Source: Bacteroidota bacterium (GTDB lineage Bacteria > Bacteroidota > Ignavibacteria > UBA10030 > UBA6906). Taken from it: a stretch of 64,000 bases of DNA. Of the stretch, positions 1 to 7,025 are shown one piece after another. Numbering within the stretch: the stretch's first letter is position 1; every line of letters begins with the position of its first letter. A program made the position numbers and the translations under genes. The stretch spans positions 1 through 64,000 of the forward strand of contig JAUQWO010000004.1 of assembly GCA_030835135.1 (NCBI GenBank), given 5' to 3'. Below the pieces are notes generated by a model. The model had not been told where the DNA came from and searched no databases. It worked only from the letters and a program-made list of their open reading frames with translations.

Positions 1-123
1 AGAGCCGCCATTGCGACGTTCATCGACGAATACAATCACTACTGGCTCATTGAACGCCTCGGGCATCGATCCCCTCGGGAGTACCGAGAGGACCATACCA
101 ATACTGTCTTAAAAAGTGCTTGA
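1..123 (+). pseudogene. C-terminal remnant of an IS3-type (rve) transposase
   Basis: The first frame is open from base 1 to a TGA at 121-123 and encodes 40 residues that look like the end of a DDE integrase-core transposase: FIDEYNHYWLIERLGHRSP followed by REYRED. The arrangement YN, then about 5-7 residues to a G-(H/Y)-(R/K)-SP-x-E/Y motif, is typical of the rve/rve_3 tail in IS3-family and related elements. The rest of the gene lies left of the window, so it may be intact there. No terminal inverted repeat could be confirmed downstream. The element must end within about 30 bases, because a T9SS tail homology begins near 150. IS3 against IS481 cannot be decided from this tail. Confidence 0.65.
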
Positions 124-332
124 CTAATTGGGGCCTATACACACGCCAACACGTCGAGCTCAGCATCATTGATAACCTGGGTCGGCAGGTCCAGGTCCTC
201 GAGGATAGCCAGCGGGAGCCGGGCGTGCACGAGGTGATCTTTGACGGGACTCGTTTGCCATCGGCCGTCTACTTCTATAGGGTGCAGATAGGAGAAAAGT
301 CGCTTACCCGGCCTCTTCTCCTTGTGAAGTAG
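123..332 (+). pseudogene. Orphan T9SS C-terminal sorting domain, 5' part missing
   Basis: About 60 residues from position 150 to the TAG at 330-332 match the type IX secretion C-terminal sorting domain: VELSIIDNLGRQVQVL, a HEVIFDGT strand, LPSAVYFYRVQ, and a final KSLTRPLLLVK. There is no passenger domain and no signal peptide; the only possible start is a TTG at 120. The normal N-terminal part would be a secreted enzyme or adhesin. The break lies immediately after the transposase tail, so an IS insertion or deletion probably removed the front of the gene. The tail resembles that of the intact peptidase gene beginning 99 bases downstream, so a local duplication is also possible. Confidence 0.65.
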
Positions 333-430
333 CGGTGGACTGGGGAAATCTTGATCTAATCACGATTGGTGGACACATGACCAGCAGGAAGCCAGGTCCG
401 TGTGTCCACGACCACGTTCCGGGAGAACTT

Positions 431-1690
431 ATGGACGAGCGGAAGGCAGTGGTGCGGGTACAACGAGTCTTGCTCTGCATTGTTCTCCTATATCTGGTGG
501 GACTGCACCAGGCATGGGGGCAGTCGCCGATACTTCAAGGGATCATCGGCGACGTCAGCCCTGACACACTTCTGTCAACGCTCCGCATCCTCACCGGTGA
601 GGAAGGCTCCACGAATGATGGCCAGAAGGACACCATCGTCTCCCGCAATTACCGGATGCCGGCGCACGCCTTGGCTGCTGCGTTCCTGGAGCACCGCTTG
701 GCAGCGCTCGGGTTCGGAGTGGCGAGGGATACCTTTTATAACTCGATCTTAATGACCGGCGGGACAAACATCCTGGCCGAGCGGACAGGAGCCCGTTTTC
801 CCCAACATAAGTACATATTGTGCGCCCACTATGATGCGACGGCCGAGGACACACGAGATACCGTTGCCCCGGGAGCCGATGACAATGCCACGGGCGTGGC
901 CGCCGTCTTGGAAGCAGCGCGCCTGCTCTCCCGTTACCAGACAGACTACACGGTCCTCTATGCCCTCTGGGATTGTGAGGAAGTTGGGACAGTCGGAAGC
1001 GATGCCTATGCCAAAGCTGCCCGTGCCCGGGGAGACTCGATCATGGGGGTGATCAATCTTGATATGCTCGGGACCGATACCAACAACGATAGCCTCATCT
1101 ACGTGGCTGCGGGCACGGCCCGGGAAATTGCCGATACTGTTTCCCAACTGTGCCAACTCTATCAGATTGGCCTCAAGCCCCTGCTGGTTTTTCCCGGAAA
1201 CCAAAGCAGCGACCATGCTTCCTTCATCCGGCAAAAGTACCCCGCCATGATGCTTATCGAGTACATGCCCACGGACTTTAGCCCCGTCAATCACTCAAGC
1301 CTGGACAGGATCGACAGGCTCAACCTCGACTACTTCCACCGCCAGACGAAGCTGGCCGTCGCAACGATTGCGTTTCTTGCCGGCGTCAGCCCCCCCTCCA
1401 GCGTGGCTGCGGCCGAGAATGGTGCCACGGCAATTTGTCTTGAGCAGAACTACCCCAACCCGTTCAATCCGGCGACATCAATTCGGTATGCTCTGCCACG
1501 CAGATCAACGGTGTACTTGAAGGTGTTCAATACTCTTGGCCAGGTCGTCGCAGTGTTAGAGCGCGGTGAGCGGACAGCCGGGTACCATGAAGCGAGATTT
1601 TCGCCACACAATCTATCAAGCGGGGTTTACATCTACCGATTGGAGGCAGATGGATTTGTTCAATCTCGGAAGCTCTTGTTGGTTAGATAG
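431..1690 (+). CDS. Secreted M28 zinc peptidase with T9SS sorting tail
   Basis: A 419-residue protein. The ATG at 431 was chosen because GGGAGA precedes it by a few bases and a signal peptide starts there (basic start, hydrophobic LLCIVLLYLVGL, then AWGQ). The frame is open further upstream. The M28 catalytic core shows the co-catalytic zinc ligands HYDA (His133), GADDNATG (Asp150), CEE (Glu183/Glu184), NLDMLG and SSDH. From about residue 335 a T9SS tail follows: NYPNPFNPATSIRYALP, a LGQVV strand, SSGVYIYRLE and a basic KLLLVR end. It is expected to be exported by Sec, carried across the outer membrane by T9SS and to act on peptides outside the cell. The gene sits between gene fragments, yet its frame is uninterrupted. 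The exact substrate is unknown. Confidence 0.9.
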   Translation: MDERKAVVRVQRVLLCIVLLYLVGLHQAWGQSPILQGIIGDVSPDTLLSTLRILTGEEGSTNDGQKDTIVSRNYRMPAHALAAAFLEHRLAALGFGVARDTFYNSILMTGGTNILAERTGARFPQHKYILCAHYDATAEDTRDTVAPGADDNATGVAAVLEAARLLSRYQTDYTVLYALWDCEEVGTVGSDAYAKAARARGDSIMGVINLDMLGTDTNNDSLIYVAAGTAREIADTVSQLCQLYQIGLKPLLVFPGNQSSDHASFIRQKYPAMMLIEYMPTDFSPVNHSSLDRIDRLNLDYFHRQTKLAVATIAFLAGVSPPSSVAAAENGATAICLEQNYPNPFNPATSIRYALPRRSTVYLKVFNTLGQVVAVLERGERTAGYHEARFSPHNLSSGVYIYRLEADGFVQSRKLLLVR

Positions 1691-1800
1691 ATCCGGCCGA
1701 ACCCTCCATATGTGTCTGTTGTCCGCAGGGTCGCTATTCCATTAAGTGGAGGAGAAAAACACAGCCCTGGGAGAGCTGTGCTCCAATTGGTGTTACTTAC

Positions 1801-2043
1801 TCAGTCACGTGGTCCCTTTGTTCGCGACCCCAAATAGCAACAAATCTGATGGCGTGAGTTCTTCCGAGGCATGCTCCCGTGCTCCCAGTTCCATATGGTG
1901 GCCTCATCCACACCAATTGATGTGGCAGCCTCGCGTTGGGTATGACCTAGCTCCCATCGACGGTTTCTGAGGCGTTCACCGATGGTTTGAGGGTTGGGAT
2001 AGGGGGGAGCAGAGATTTCCGGCCTCAAAATGCCTGTGGTCAT
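1801..2043 (-). CDS. Short XRE-type helix-turn-helix ORF, possibly a remnant
   Basis: Eighty residues whose centre reads TIGERLRNRRWELGHTQRE, then AATSIGVDEATIWNWE, the standard Cro/C1 HTH fold with the recognition helix ending in IWNWE. The N-terminal segment is proline-rich and looks like part of a longer protein. After the HTH only about 25 residues remain. Proteins of this kind are usually transcriptional regulators or helper proteins of mobile elements. It lies antisense, back to back with the truncated comM piece at 2046 and just after other fragments, so it may be a broken gene. No clear ribosome binding site was found for the ATG at 2043. Confidence 0.45.
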   Translation of the reverse strand: MTTGILRPEISAPPYPNPQTIGERLRNRRWELGHTQREAATSIGVDEATIWNWEHGSMPRKNSRHQICCYLGSRTKGPRD

Positions 2044-2045
2044 GA

Positions 2046-2555
2046 CCTCGCCGCCTGGAGAAGGTGGCGCAGGAGTGTCCGTGCGGCCACTACGGCGACC
2101 CTAACAAGGAGTGCGCCTGTCAGGCGGGGAGTGTGCAGAAGTACATGATGCGAATCTCCGGTCCTCTCATGGACCGGATAGACTTGCACATTGAAGTGCC
2201 GGCGGTGAAGTACCGCGAGCTGTCGAGCCGGGAGAACGGTGAGCCGTCGGCAAAGATCCGCGATCGGGTAACCCAGGCACGAGCAGTGCAGTCCAAGAGG
2301 TTCGATGGCCACACCGGACTCTTCTCCAATGCCGACATGCAGTCGAGGGAGATCCGGCAGTTCTGCCGGATCGACGAAGCAGGGGAGGACCTCCTCAAAA
2401 TGGCGATCCAGAAGCTCGGGCTCTCGGCGCGTGCCTACGACCGCATCCTGAAGGTCGCGCGCACCATCGCAGATCTCGGATGCAGCGATGCCATCCTGCC
2501 GGAGCACATCGGTGAGGCGATACAGTACCGGTCTCTGGATCGGACCATGCTATGA
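2046..2555 (+). pseudogene. comM: comM/YifB C-terminal fragment (Mg-chelatase-like AAA+ protein)
   Basis: The frame encodes the last third of the ComM/YifB family: CPCGHYGDP with a following cysteine pair, RISGPLMDRIDLHIEVP (family hallmark), then the Mg_chelatase_C domain with LGLSARAYDRILKVARTIADL and the ending IGEAIQYRSLD. Full-length members have about 500 residues with a Lon-like fold and an AAA+ P-loop at the front. All of that is missing here, and the frame is closed by a TGA at 2043. ComM acts as a hexameric helicase in branch migration during natural transformation. The remnant is unlikely to work alone. It adjoins other fragments, so it marks a recombination boundary. Confidence 0.8.
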
Positions 2556-2671
2556 GGAGGTCCCGGTTATTGACTGAGGCCGGTGGCTGACTCAAGGAGC
2601 GGCCACTGTGCGCGGCGAATTCCTCCCACGTGCGCGCGCGTGAGTCTCCTCGCGCCCATGACTTCGTTTCC

Positions 2672-2700
2672 TTGACAACCTGCCTCTCAGCCTGTATATT
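2672..2700 (+). promoter_or_regulatory. Sigma-70-like promoter for a short transcript
   Basis: TTGACA (2672-2677), a 17-base spacer and TATATT (2695-2700) form a near-consensus promoter. The predicted start is near 2707. No credible coding gene begins within the next 300 bases, and a rho-independent terminator follows at about 2749-2783. Confidence 0.65.
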
Positions 2701-2706
2701 GCTCTC

Positions 2707-2783
2707 GACCTCTTGGGGAGGGGAGAAAAAGTCGAACAGGATCTGGATCCTCACTCCGATGAAGGGATGTGGGGCTTTTTTTT
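2707..2783 (+). ncRNA. Candidate small RNA of about 77 nt (or terminated leader)
   Basis: The stretch between the strong promoter (start near 2707) and the U-tract ending at 2783 would give a transcript of about 77 nt. It is purine-rich at its 5' end (a CCTC/GAGG mini-hairpin near 2709-2720, then AGGGGAGAAAAAG) and ends in a terminator stem. No family was recognised. An alternative is a terminated leader that controls the gene at 3027 by attenuation. The reading frame crossing this region has no family resemblance, so it is not annotated as protein coding. From 2784 to 3026 nothing further was recognised. Confidence 0.4.
2749..2783 (+). terminator. Rho-independent terminator with U8 tract
   Basis: CCTCAC (2749-2754) pairs with GTGGGG (2769-2774), extended inside by TCC with GGA/GGG pairing, and is followed directly by C and eight Ts (2776-2783). 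Confidence 0.55.
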
Positions 2784-3026
2784 GTTTCGTGCGTACAATT
2801 CGGATCCTCCGATTCGTGAGGTTCGAGTCTCTATCCTTCAAACGAAAAGGGCGTGGGTTTCATTGCCTACCTTGGTTCGGCACAACAACAAGATGTTACA
2901 GAACCAAGGCCGCGACCCCGACTGTCTCTATATCATCGACGACAAAGGATGTGTCCGTCGTGGTGGTCCGGTACAGAAAGGGTCAAGAAACTCACCTTCT
3001 CCGGTACGTGATATGCGGATACGCAC

Positions 3027-4064
3027 ATGCGAGTGCTCTTCCTTCTCACATTCGTAACACTCCTGACCCTCGTGGACGTGGCACAGAGCCAGCCACTCTC
3101 CATGGTCACAGGTGTGGTTCGTGATTCCGTGACCGGTCAGCCGGTCGAGAACGTCAACGTCTTCCTCTCCTCAACGACGTTGGGCGTGGGGACGGACCGC
3201 GATGGCCGCTATGCGCTGAAGGGCGTCCCTATCGGACGCTACACGCTGATCTATTCGCGCGTCGGCTATGCGCTCAAGACCAGACTCGTGGACATCTCGC
3301 ACGCTGACACGATCGTCAGCACTGTCTCTCTGGCACCCCGGGTCATCGTGCTCGGCGATGTCGAGGTCAGCGCGGAAGCAGCCCGTGAGTTCCAGAACGA
3401 TCTGAAACGGTTTTCGGGGATCTTCCTCGGCGATGGCCCGCATGCACCACAGTGCGCGATCGTAAACCCGGACGTGCTGAGTCTGCTCTACGATCCCGAA
3501 AGCGGGATCCTCCTTGCGCGGGCCGATCAACCCCTCGTTGTCATCAACAAGGCTCTCGGCTACGAGATCCACGTCTCCCTGACGGATTTCCGCTGGGACA
3601 CGAAACTGGATTTTGGCTCCTACCTGGTCTATCCGCAGTTCAAAACTCTCGCCCCTGAGAACGGGCTCGATTCCATGGTCTGGAGAACGAACCGGGCGAG
3701 GTCGTACGAAGGATCCTTCCAGCATTTCCTCAGGGCACTTGCGCTGGGAGCTGTCGAGGCGGAGGGCTTCGTGGTGTACAGCGGTGCGCTCTCCGACCTT
3801 CAGGGGGGGCATGGTACGCACGTCTTCCCGGACGATATCAGGCCCGAGATCCTGCCGGGCTCGGCGTTGACGCGATGGACATTCGACGGCTGGCTCCGGG
3901 TCGACAGGATGGGGGACATCAACTCCCGCCCGAGCTACATTGCGCTGGAAGGCCTCGGAGCCTTCGTCGACCATCATGGCACGTTGGATAACCCACTCTC
4001 TGTCCGGCTTCTCGGGCGTTGGGCCCGCGAGCGGGTCGCAGACATGCTTCCCCTGAACGAATGA
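3027..4064 (+). CDS. Exported carboxypeptidase-regulatory-like domain protein
   Basis: 345 residues. A signal peptide (residues 1-21, MRVLFLLTFVTLLTLVDVAQS) is followed by a CarboxypepD_reg-like beta-sandwich at about 27-110 with GVVRDSVTGQPVENVNVFL, the G-T-x-x-D-G-x-Y turn and the SRVGY strand. The rest (about 115-345) is a conserved but unnamed region with WRTNRARSYEGSFQHFLRAL, often found after this domain in Bacteroidota proteins that lack the TonB receptor part. It is probably periplasmic or outer-membrane associated. The ATG at 3027 gives the signal peptide, although its ribosome binding site is weak. It is transcribed alone; the next gene has its own promoter. Function unknown. Confidence 0.8.
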   Translation: MRVLFLLTFVTLLTLVDVAQSQPLSMVTGVVRDSVTGQPVENVNVFLSSTTLGVGTDRDGRYALKGVPIGRYTLIYSRVGYALKTRLVDISHADTIVSTVSLAPRVIVLGDVEVSAEAAREFQNDLKRFSGIFLGDGPHAPQCAIVNPDVLSLLYDPESGILLARADQPLVVINKALGYEIHVSLTDFRWDTKLDFGSYLVYPQFKTLAPENGLDSMVWRTNRARSYEGSFQHFLRALALGAVEAEGFVVYSGALSDLQGGHGTHVFPDDIRPEILPGSALTRWTFDGWLRVDRMGDINSRPSYIALEGLGAFVDHHGTLDNPLSVRLLGRWARERVADMLPLNE

Positions 4065-4098
4065 TGACCCGCTGCAGGGCCACCCTCCCGCCTGCCCT

Positions 4099-4127
4099 TG
4101 ACACTTGAGGCCCAAGCACTGATATTG
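4099..4127 (+). promoter_or_regulatory. Sigma-70-like promoter of the CDF exporter gene
   Basis: TTGACA (4099-4104), 17 bases, GATATT (4122-4127). The predicted start is near 4134, about 13 bases before the ATG at 4147. Confidence 0.55.
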
Positions 4128-4146
4128 GAATGGTCACGTCCGGGGG

Positions 4147-5100
4147 ATGGACATCTGCGACCATGAAAGCTCAGAGCGAATGGCAGAGAGACGATCACTG
4201 AACACCCACGGGCACGCCCACGCAGTCACCGACCACTCCCGCGCGTTTGCATTCGGCATCGCGCTGAACGTCGTCTATATCGCGGTGGAGATCGTGTCCG
4301 GGTTCATGGCCAATTCCACCGCGCTCTTCGCTGATGCGGGACACAACCTGAGTGATGTGATCGGGCTCCTTCTCGCGTGGGGTGCGGCCTATGCAGCGCG
4401 CCTGCCCGCGACCTCGCACCGGACCTATGGATTGCGGAAGGCGACGATCCTCGCCGCACTGTTCAATGCACTGCTCCTGCTCGTCGCGGCGGGCGGGATC
4501 ACCGTGGAGGCGATCCGCAAGATCGCCCACCCGGACCCCGTGGGTGGCACCGTGATGATGGTCGTGGCAGGCATCGGGGTGGTGATCAATGGTGCGACGG
4601 CGATGCTGTTCATCAAAGGGAAGGACCACGACATCAACATCAAGGGCGCCTTCCTCCACATGGCGGCCGACGCAGGCGTCTCGGTGGGCGTCGTCCTTTC
4701 AGGACTCATCATCACCCTGACGGGCTGGAACGCGATCGACTCCATCATCAGTCTGGCGATCGTCGTGATCATCACCGTGGGGACCTGGGGGCTGCTCAAG
4801 GATTCTTTCCATCTCTCCATGGATGCCGTCCCCAGCTCCATCCTGCTGGATGATGTCAGGGCCTATCTGTGCGGACTTCCGGGGGTGGATGAGGTCCACC
4901 ACCTTCACGTCTGGGCGATGAGCACAACGGAGATCGCGCTCACGGTGCACCTGGTGATGCCACTCGACAGATATGCCACCGAACGCACATTTCTGCCGGA
5001 CGTCTGCCGTGAGTTGCACGCACGCTTCGGGATCGAACACCCCACGATCCAGATCGAGGCGGGGGCTCACGGCGACTCGTGCAGGGAGCCTCATTTCTGA
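4147..5100 (+). CDS. Cation diffusion facilitator (CzcD/ZitB-like zinc exporter)
   Basis: 317 residues with six predicted transmembrane segments and a short His-containing N-terminus (DHESSER..HGHAHAV). The family's metal site is present as FADAGHNLSD in the second helix and HMAAD in the fifth helix (the two HxxxD motifs). The C-terminal cytoplasmic ferredoxin-like domain (about 230-317) has VDEVHHLHVWAMS, where His residues bind regulatory zinc in relatives. It exchanges cytoplasmic Zn2+ (possibly Cd2+/Co2+) for protons at the inner membrane. A later in-frame ATG at 4180 is possible, but the leader predicted from the promoter favours 4147. The gene is monocistronic as far as can be seen. Confidence 0.9.
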   Translation: MDICDHESSERMAERRSLNTHGHAHAVTDHSRAFAFGIALNVVYIAVEIVSGFMANSTALFADAGHNLSDVIGLLLAWGAAYAARLPATSHRTYGLRKATILAALFNALLLLVAAGGITVEAIRKIAHPDPVGGTVMMVVAGIGVVINGATAMLFIKGKDHDINIKGAFLHMAADAGVSVGVVLSGLIITLTGWNAIDSIISLAIVVIITVGTWGLLKDSFHLSMDAVPSSILLDDVRAYLCGLPGVDEVHHLHVWAMSTTEIALTVHLVMPLDRYATERTFLPDVCRELHARFGIEHPTIQIEAGAHGDSCREPHF

Positions 5101-5199
5101 TCGTTGACCGGGCCGCGTCGGTTGCTTGACGTTGTTCGAGGGGGTGGACGCTCATCCCGGGGATCGATGTCTTTCATCGGGTCCCGACCGCAGGAAGCC

Positions 5200-5221
5200 G
5201 GGCGGGCGGGCGGGGGGAGGG
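5200..5221 (+). other. G-quadruplex-capable G-tract cluster
   Basis: Four runs of three or more Gs separated by a single C, and a fifth run after an A (5200-5202, 5204-5206, 5208-5210, 5212-5217, 5219-5221), lie on the coding strand upstream of the small gene at 5367. With one-base loops this would fold stably in DNA or RNA. The rest of 5101-5366 shows no gene. Confidence 0.4.
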
Positions 5222-5366
5222 AATCAATTCCCCCGATGGTGTGTTAACGGTGCACAGGACATTCCGCCGCAGAGAGGATGCCTGGGACCAGTGCCCCGGG
5301 GTGAACGAGTGTGGGGCCAGAAAGGTGCGGCAGGGGCCACACGTACACGGAGGGAGGGAAGCACCG

Positions 5367-5669
5367 ATGCTCATCATTCGGGATGTGTTCACCGCTAAAC
5401 CCGGTCAGGCCAGCAAACTCGCCCGGTTGCTCAAGAAGGTGTTCGGCCATGAGCCCCAGGCGCGGGTCATGACCGATCTGATCGGGCCGTACAACACCGT
5501 TGTCATGGAGATGACGGTGAAGGACCTCTCCGAGTTCGAGCGCCACATGGAGGAGTACCGGACGGGGAAGAGGGCTCCCACCATGGACCCGAAGGTCGCC
5601 GAGGAAATGTCCAACTATACCGAGATGTGGCAGTCCGGACGGCGGGAGGTCTTTCAGGTGCTGGAGTAG
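5367..5669 (+). CDS. Small hypothetical protein, possible dimeric alpha-beta barrel fold
   Basis: 100 residues starting at an ATG with GGAGGGAGG about ten bases upstream. The sequence begins LIIRDVFTAKPGQASKLARLLK, continues with VMTDLIGPYNTVVMEMTVKDLSEFERHM and ends EMWQSGRREVFQVLE. A beta strand, a long helix and an FExHM helix are compatible with a NIPSNAP/ABM-type ferredoxin-like barrel, but no catalytic residue can be named. It has no signal peptide and is probably cytoplasmic. It is isolated: convergent with the YidB gene ending at 5818 and downstream of the G-rich tract. Confidence 0.65.
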   Translation: MLIIRDVFTAKPGQASKLARLLKKVFGHEPQARVMTDLIGPYNTVVMEMTVKDLSEFERHMEEYRTGKRAPTMDPKVAEEMSNYTEMWQSGRREVFQVLE

Positions 5670-5817
5670 ATCCCGGGCTGCTGCCTTCGGATGTACACAC
5701 AGCGTTACCGCGTCCGTAGATCCTCCGGACCCGGAGGCACTGGTGCGCGTTCATGACGCGACCCGTGGCGTGAGCGATGCATGCCTGCCGCTGGCAAGGG
5801 CGCAGCATACGGCGCCA

Positions 5818-6213
5818 CTACAACGTCATTCCTGCCAGGAAGGAAAAGCGGTTCGGGGCCGGGCCCTGCGACGGCACGACACCATTGGGCGTCAGTGTAT
5901 CGATGATGCGGGGGAAAAGGGCCGGGAGACGGGAGGCGACCGCTTCTTCGGTCATCCCCGCGCGTTGCGCAAGGTTCCGCACGGCATCACCGCCGAGGGC
6001 GTCCCTGATCTGTTCCTGTGTGACTGGTATATTGGGACCGGTGCCGACCCATGATCTGACGTGTTCGCCAAGCCCGGCTTCGGTGAGTTGCGCCAGGATA
6101 CCCGGAAGCCCTTTCGGACGCCCGCCGATCATGTCCATGATGGCATTGTAGAGCGCGACCTGCGAGGATCCGCCACCCAATACCTGCCACGTGAGACTAT
6201 CGAGGAAACCCAT
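5818..6213 (-). CDS. YidB-family (DUF937) protein, distal paralogue
   Basis: 131 residues, exactly the length of its paralogue at 6543-6938. It begins MGFLDSLTWQVLGGGSSQ, continues with LYNAIMDMIGG, GLPGILAQLTEAGLGEHVRSWVGTG and NIPVTQEQIRDALG, and ends with the conserved R(I)IDTLTPNGVVP. All are YidB/DUF937 hallmarks. The family is small, soluble and of unknown role. The C-terminus (GPAPNRFSFLAGMTL) differs from the paralogue's MSQGMSLLKGLMK. A GG-N10-GC promoter candidate lies about 105 bases upstream, with a palindromic element beyond it that resembles the one upstream of the OmpA gene at 7026. This suggests co-regulation by the nearby enhancer-binding protein. Confidence 0.8.
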   Translation of the reverse strand: MGFLDSLTWQVLGGGSSQVALYNAIMDMIGGRPKGLPGILAQLTEAGLGEHVRSWVGTGPNIPVTQEQIRDALGGDAVRNLAQRAGMTEEAVASRLPALFPRIIDTLTPNGVVPSQGPAPNRFSFLAGMTL

Positions 6214-6318
6214 AGCGACCTCATCAATGCCGGAATATGCACGCGATCAGCGGTCCCGTGTTCCTGCTTGTGCCGGATGCGCCGCGGACACCGCCGGACG
6301 GGGGATGCTATGACAGAG

Positions 6319-6332
6319 GCCAAAGTCATGCC
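6319..6332 (-). promoter_or_regulatory. Sigma-54-type promoter candidate for the distal YidB gene
   Basis: On the minus strand CTGGCATG-ACTT-TGGCC gives GG (6332-6331), exactly ten bases, then GC (6320-6319). Against the consensus TGGCACG-N4-TTGC there is one mismatch in each half. The predicted start is near 6307, about 95 bases before the ATG at 6213. The remainder of 6214-6542 holds only the palindrome and the terminator listed separately. Confidence 0.5.
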
Positions 6333-6432
6333 AGCAGGGGACAGTGGGGAGGAGGCGATTTTGCACGTTATTCGGGGATTTCCGACGGCCTGTTCGCTGT
6401 GAAGGCGTGCGTCGTGGCATTGGCTCGCGAAA

Positions 6433-6450
6433 TATCGTGGAGCCGTGATG
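6433..6450. promoter_or_regulatory. Candidate enhancer (UAS) for the distal YidB promoter
   Basis: TATCGTGGAGCCGTGATG matches 14 of 18 positions of the perfect palindrome at 8843-8860. It lies about 101-118 bases upstream of the -24 element at 6331-6332, a normal distance for an enhancer-binding protein. Confidence 0.45.
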
Positions 6451-6483
6451 CGGGGATGTGGTCCGTAGCGCGGTGGGAGTAAG

Positions 6484-6518
6484 AAAGACAAGAGGCCCGG
6501 AGTCACCCCCGGGCCTCG
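6484..6518 (-). terminator. Rho-independent terminator after the proximal YidB gene
   Basis: GAGGCCCGG (6493-6501) and CCGGGCCTC (6510-6518) form a nine-pair stem with an eight-base loop. Read on the minus strand it is followed by a T-rich run (TTGTCTTTCTT) down to 6482. Confidence 0.7.
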
Positions 6519-6542
6519 TCGCTTACGGTACCCAATGACGTC

Positions 6543-6938
6543 CTATTTCATCAGGCCCTTCAGCAATGACATGCCCTGCGACATGAGGTCGCCCTGGGGC
6601 AGCGCGCCATTCGGCGTCAGCTTGTCGATGACCTGGGGGAGGACCTTCGACAGCTGGGACACGACATCGTCCTTTGACAGTCCCGCCTGATCGGCGATCT
6701 GGCCGATGGCCTTGGGGCCGAGTCCCTTCTGCAACTGTGCGGGGGTGACAGGCAGGTTCGCGCCGGTGCTGACCCACGAGTTGATGATGTCGCCGAGCCC
6801 TGCACCCGAGAACTGCTTCACGAGTCCCGCGATGCCGCCTTCCTGGCTGCCGAGGACCTTCATGATCGCGTTGATGAGAACGTCCTGTGATTTGCCGCCC
6901 CCAAGGACCTGATTGGTGATCGAATCGAGCAGACCCAT
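6543..6938 (-). CDS. YidB-family (DUF937) protein, proximal paralogue
   Basis: 131 residues beginning MGLLDSITNQVLGGGKSQ. The start at 6938 was chosen over upstream in-frame codons because GGAAGGATTGACC precedes it and it aligns exactly with its paralogue. Conserved blocks are LINAIMKVLGS, AGLVKQFSGAGLGDIINSWVSTG, NLPVTPAQLQKGLG and PQVIDKLTPNGALPQGD. No signal peptide or membrane span. Function of the family is unknown. It lies 87 bases after the OmpA-TSP3 gene, separated from it by a strong hairpin, and may be read from the same sigma-54-type promoter by partial read-through. Its own terminator follows. Confidence 0.85.
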   Translation of the reverse strand: MGLLDSITNQVLGGGKSQDVLINAIMKVLGSQEGGIAGLVKQFSGAGLGDIINSWVSTGANLPVTPAQLQKGLGPKAIGQIADQAGLSKDDVVSQLSKVLPQVIDKLTPNGALPQGDLMSQGMSLLKGLMK

Positions 6939-6986
6939 GGTCAATCCTTCCTGAAAGATATCGTTGTGTGAGAGTGTGCGCCGACG

Positions 6987-7011
6987 GGACGCCACCATGC
7001 TGGTGGCGTCC
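6987..7011 (-). terminator. Strong hairpin between the OmpA gene and YidB gene
   Basis: GGACGCCACC (6987-6996) and GGTGGCGTCC (7002-7011) are a perfect ten-pair stem with a five-base loop. No T-run follows on either strand, so it may be an mRNA-stabilising or attenuating structure instead of a full terminator. Confidence 0.5.
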
Positions 7012-7025
7012 ATCCGGCAACGGTT

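Noticed and set aside
124-160. Right inverted repeat of the IS element
   Set aside because: GGGGCC-type sequence near 131 is suggestive, but no left end is in the window to confirm it.
1801-2555. Toxin-antitoxin pair made of the XRE ORF and the adjacent gene
   Set aside because: The neighbour is a comM fragment on the opposite strand, not a toxin.
2713-3057. 114-codon plus-strand frame after the promoter at 2672
   Set aside because: It runs straight through the terminator stem and its U-tract, and the protein has no family features.
6979-6995. Third GG-N10-GC match before the proximal YidB gene
   Set aside because: The -12 half (CGGCG) is poor, it overlaps the strong hairpin, and no palindromic enhancer is at the right distance.
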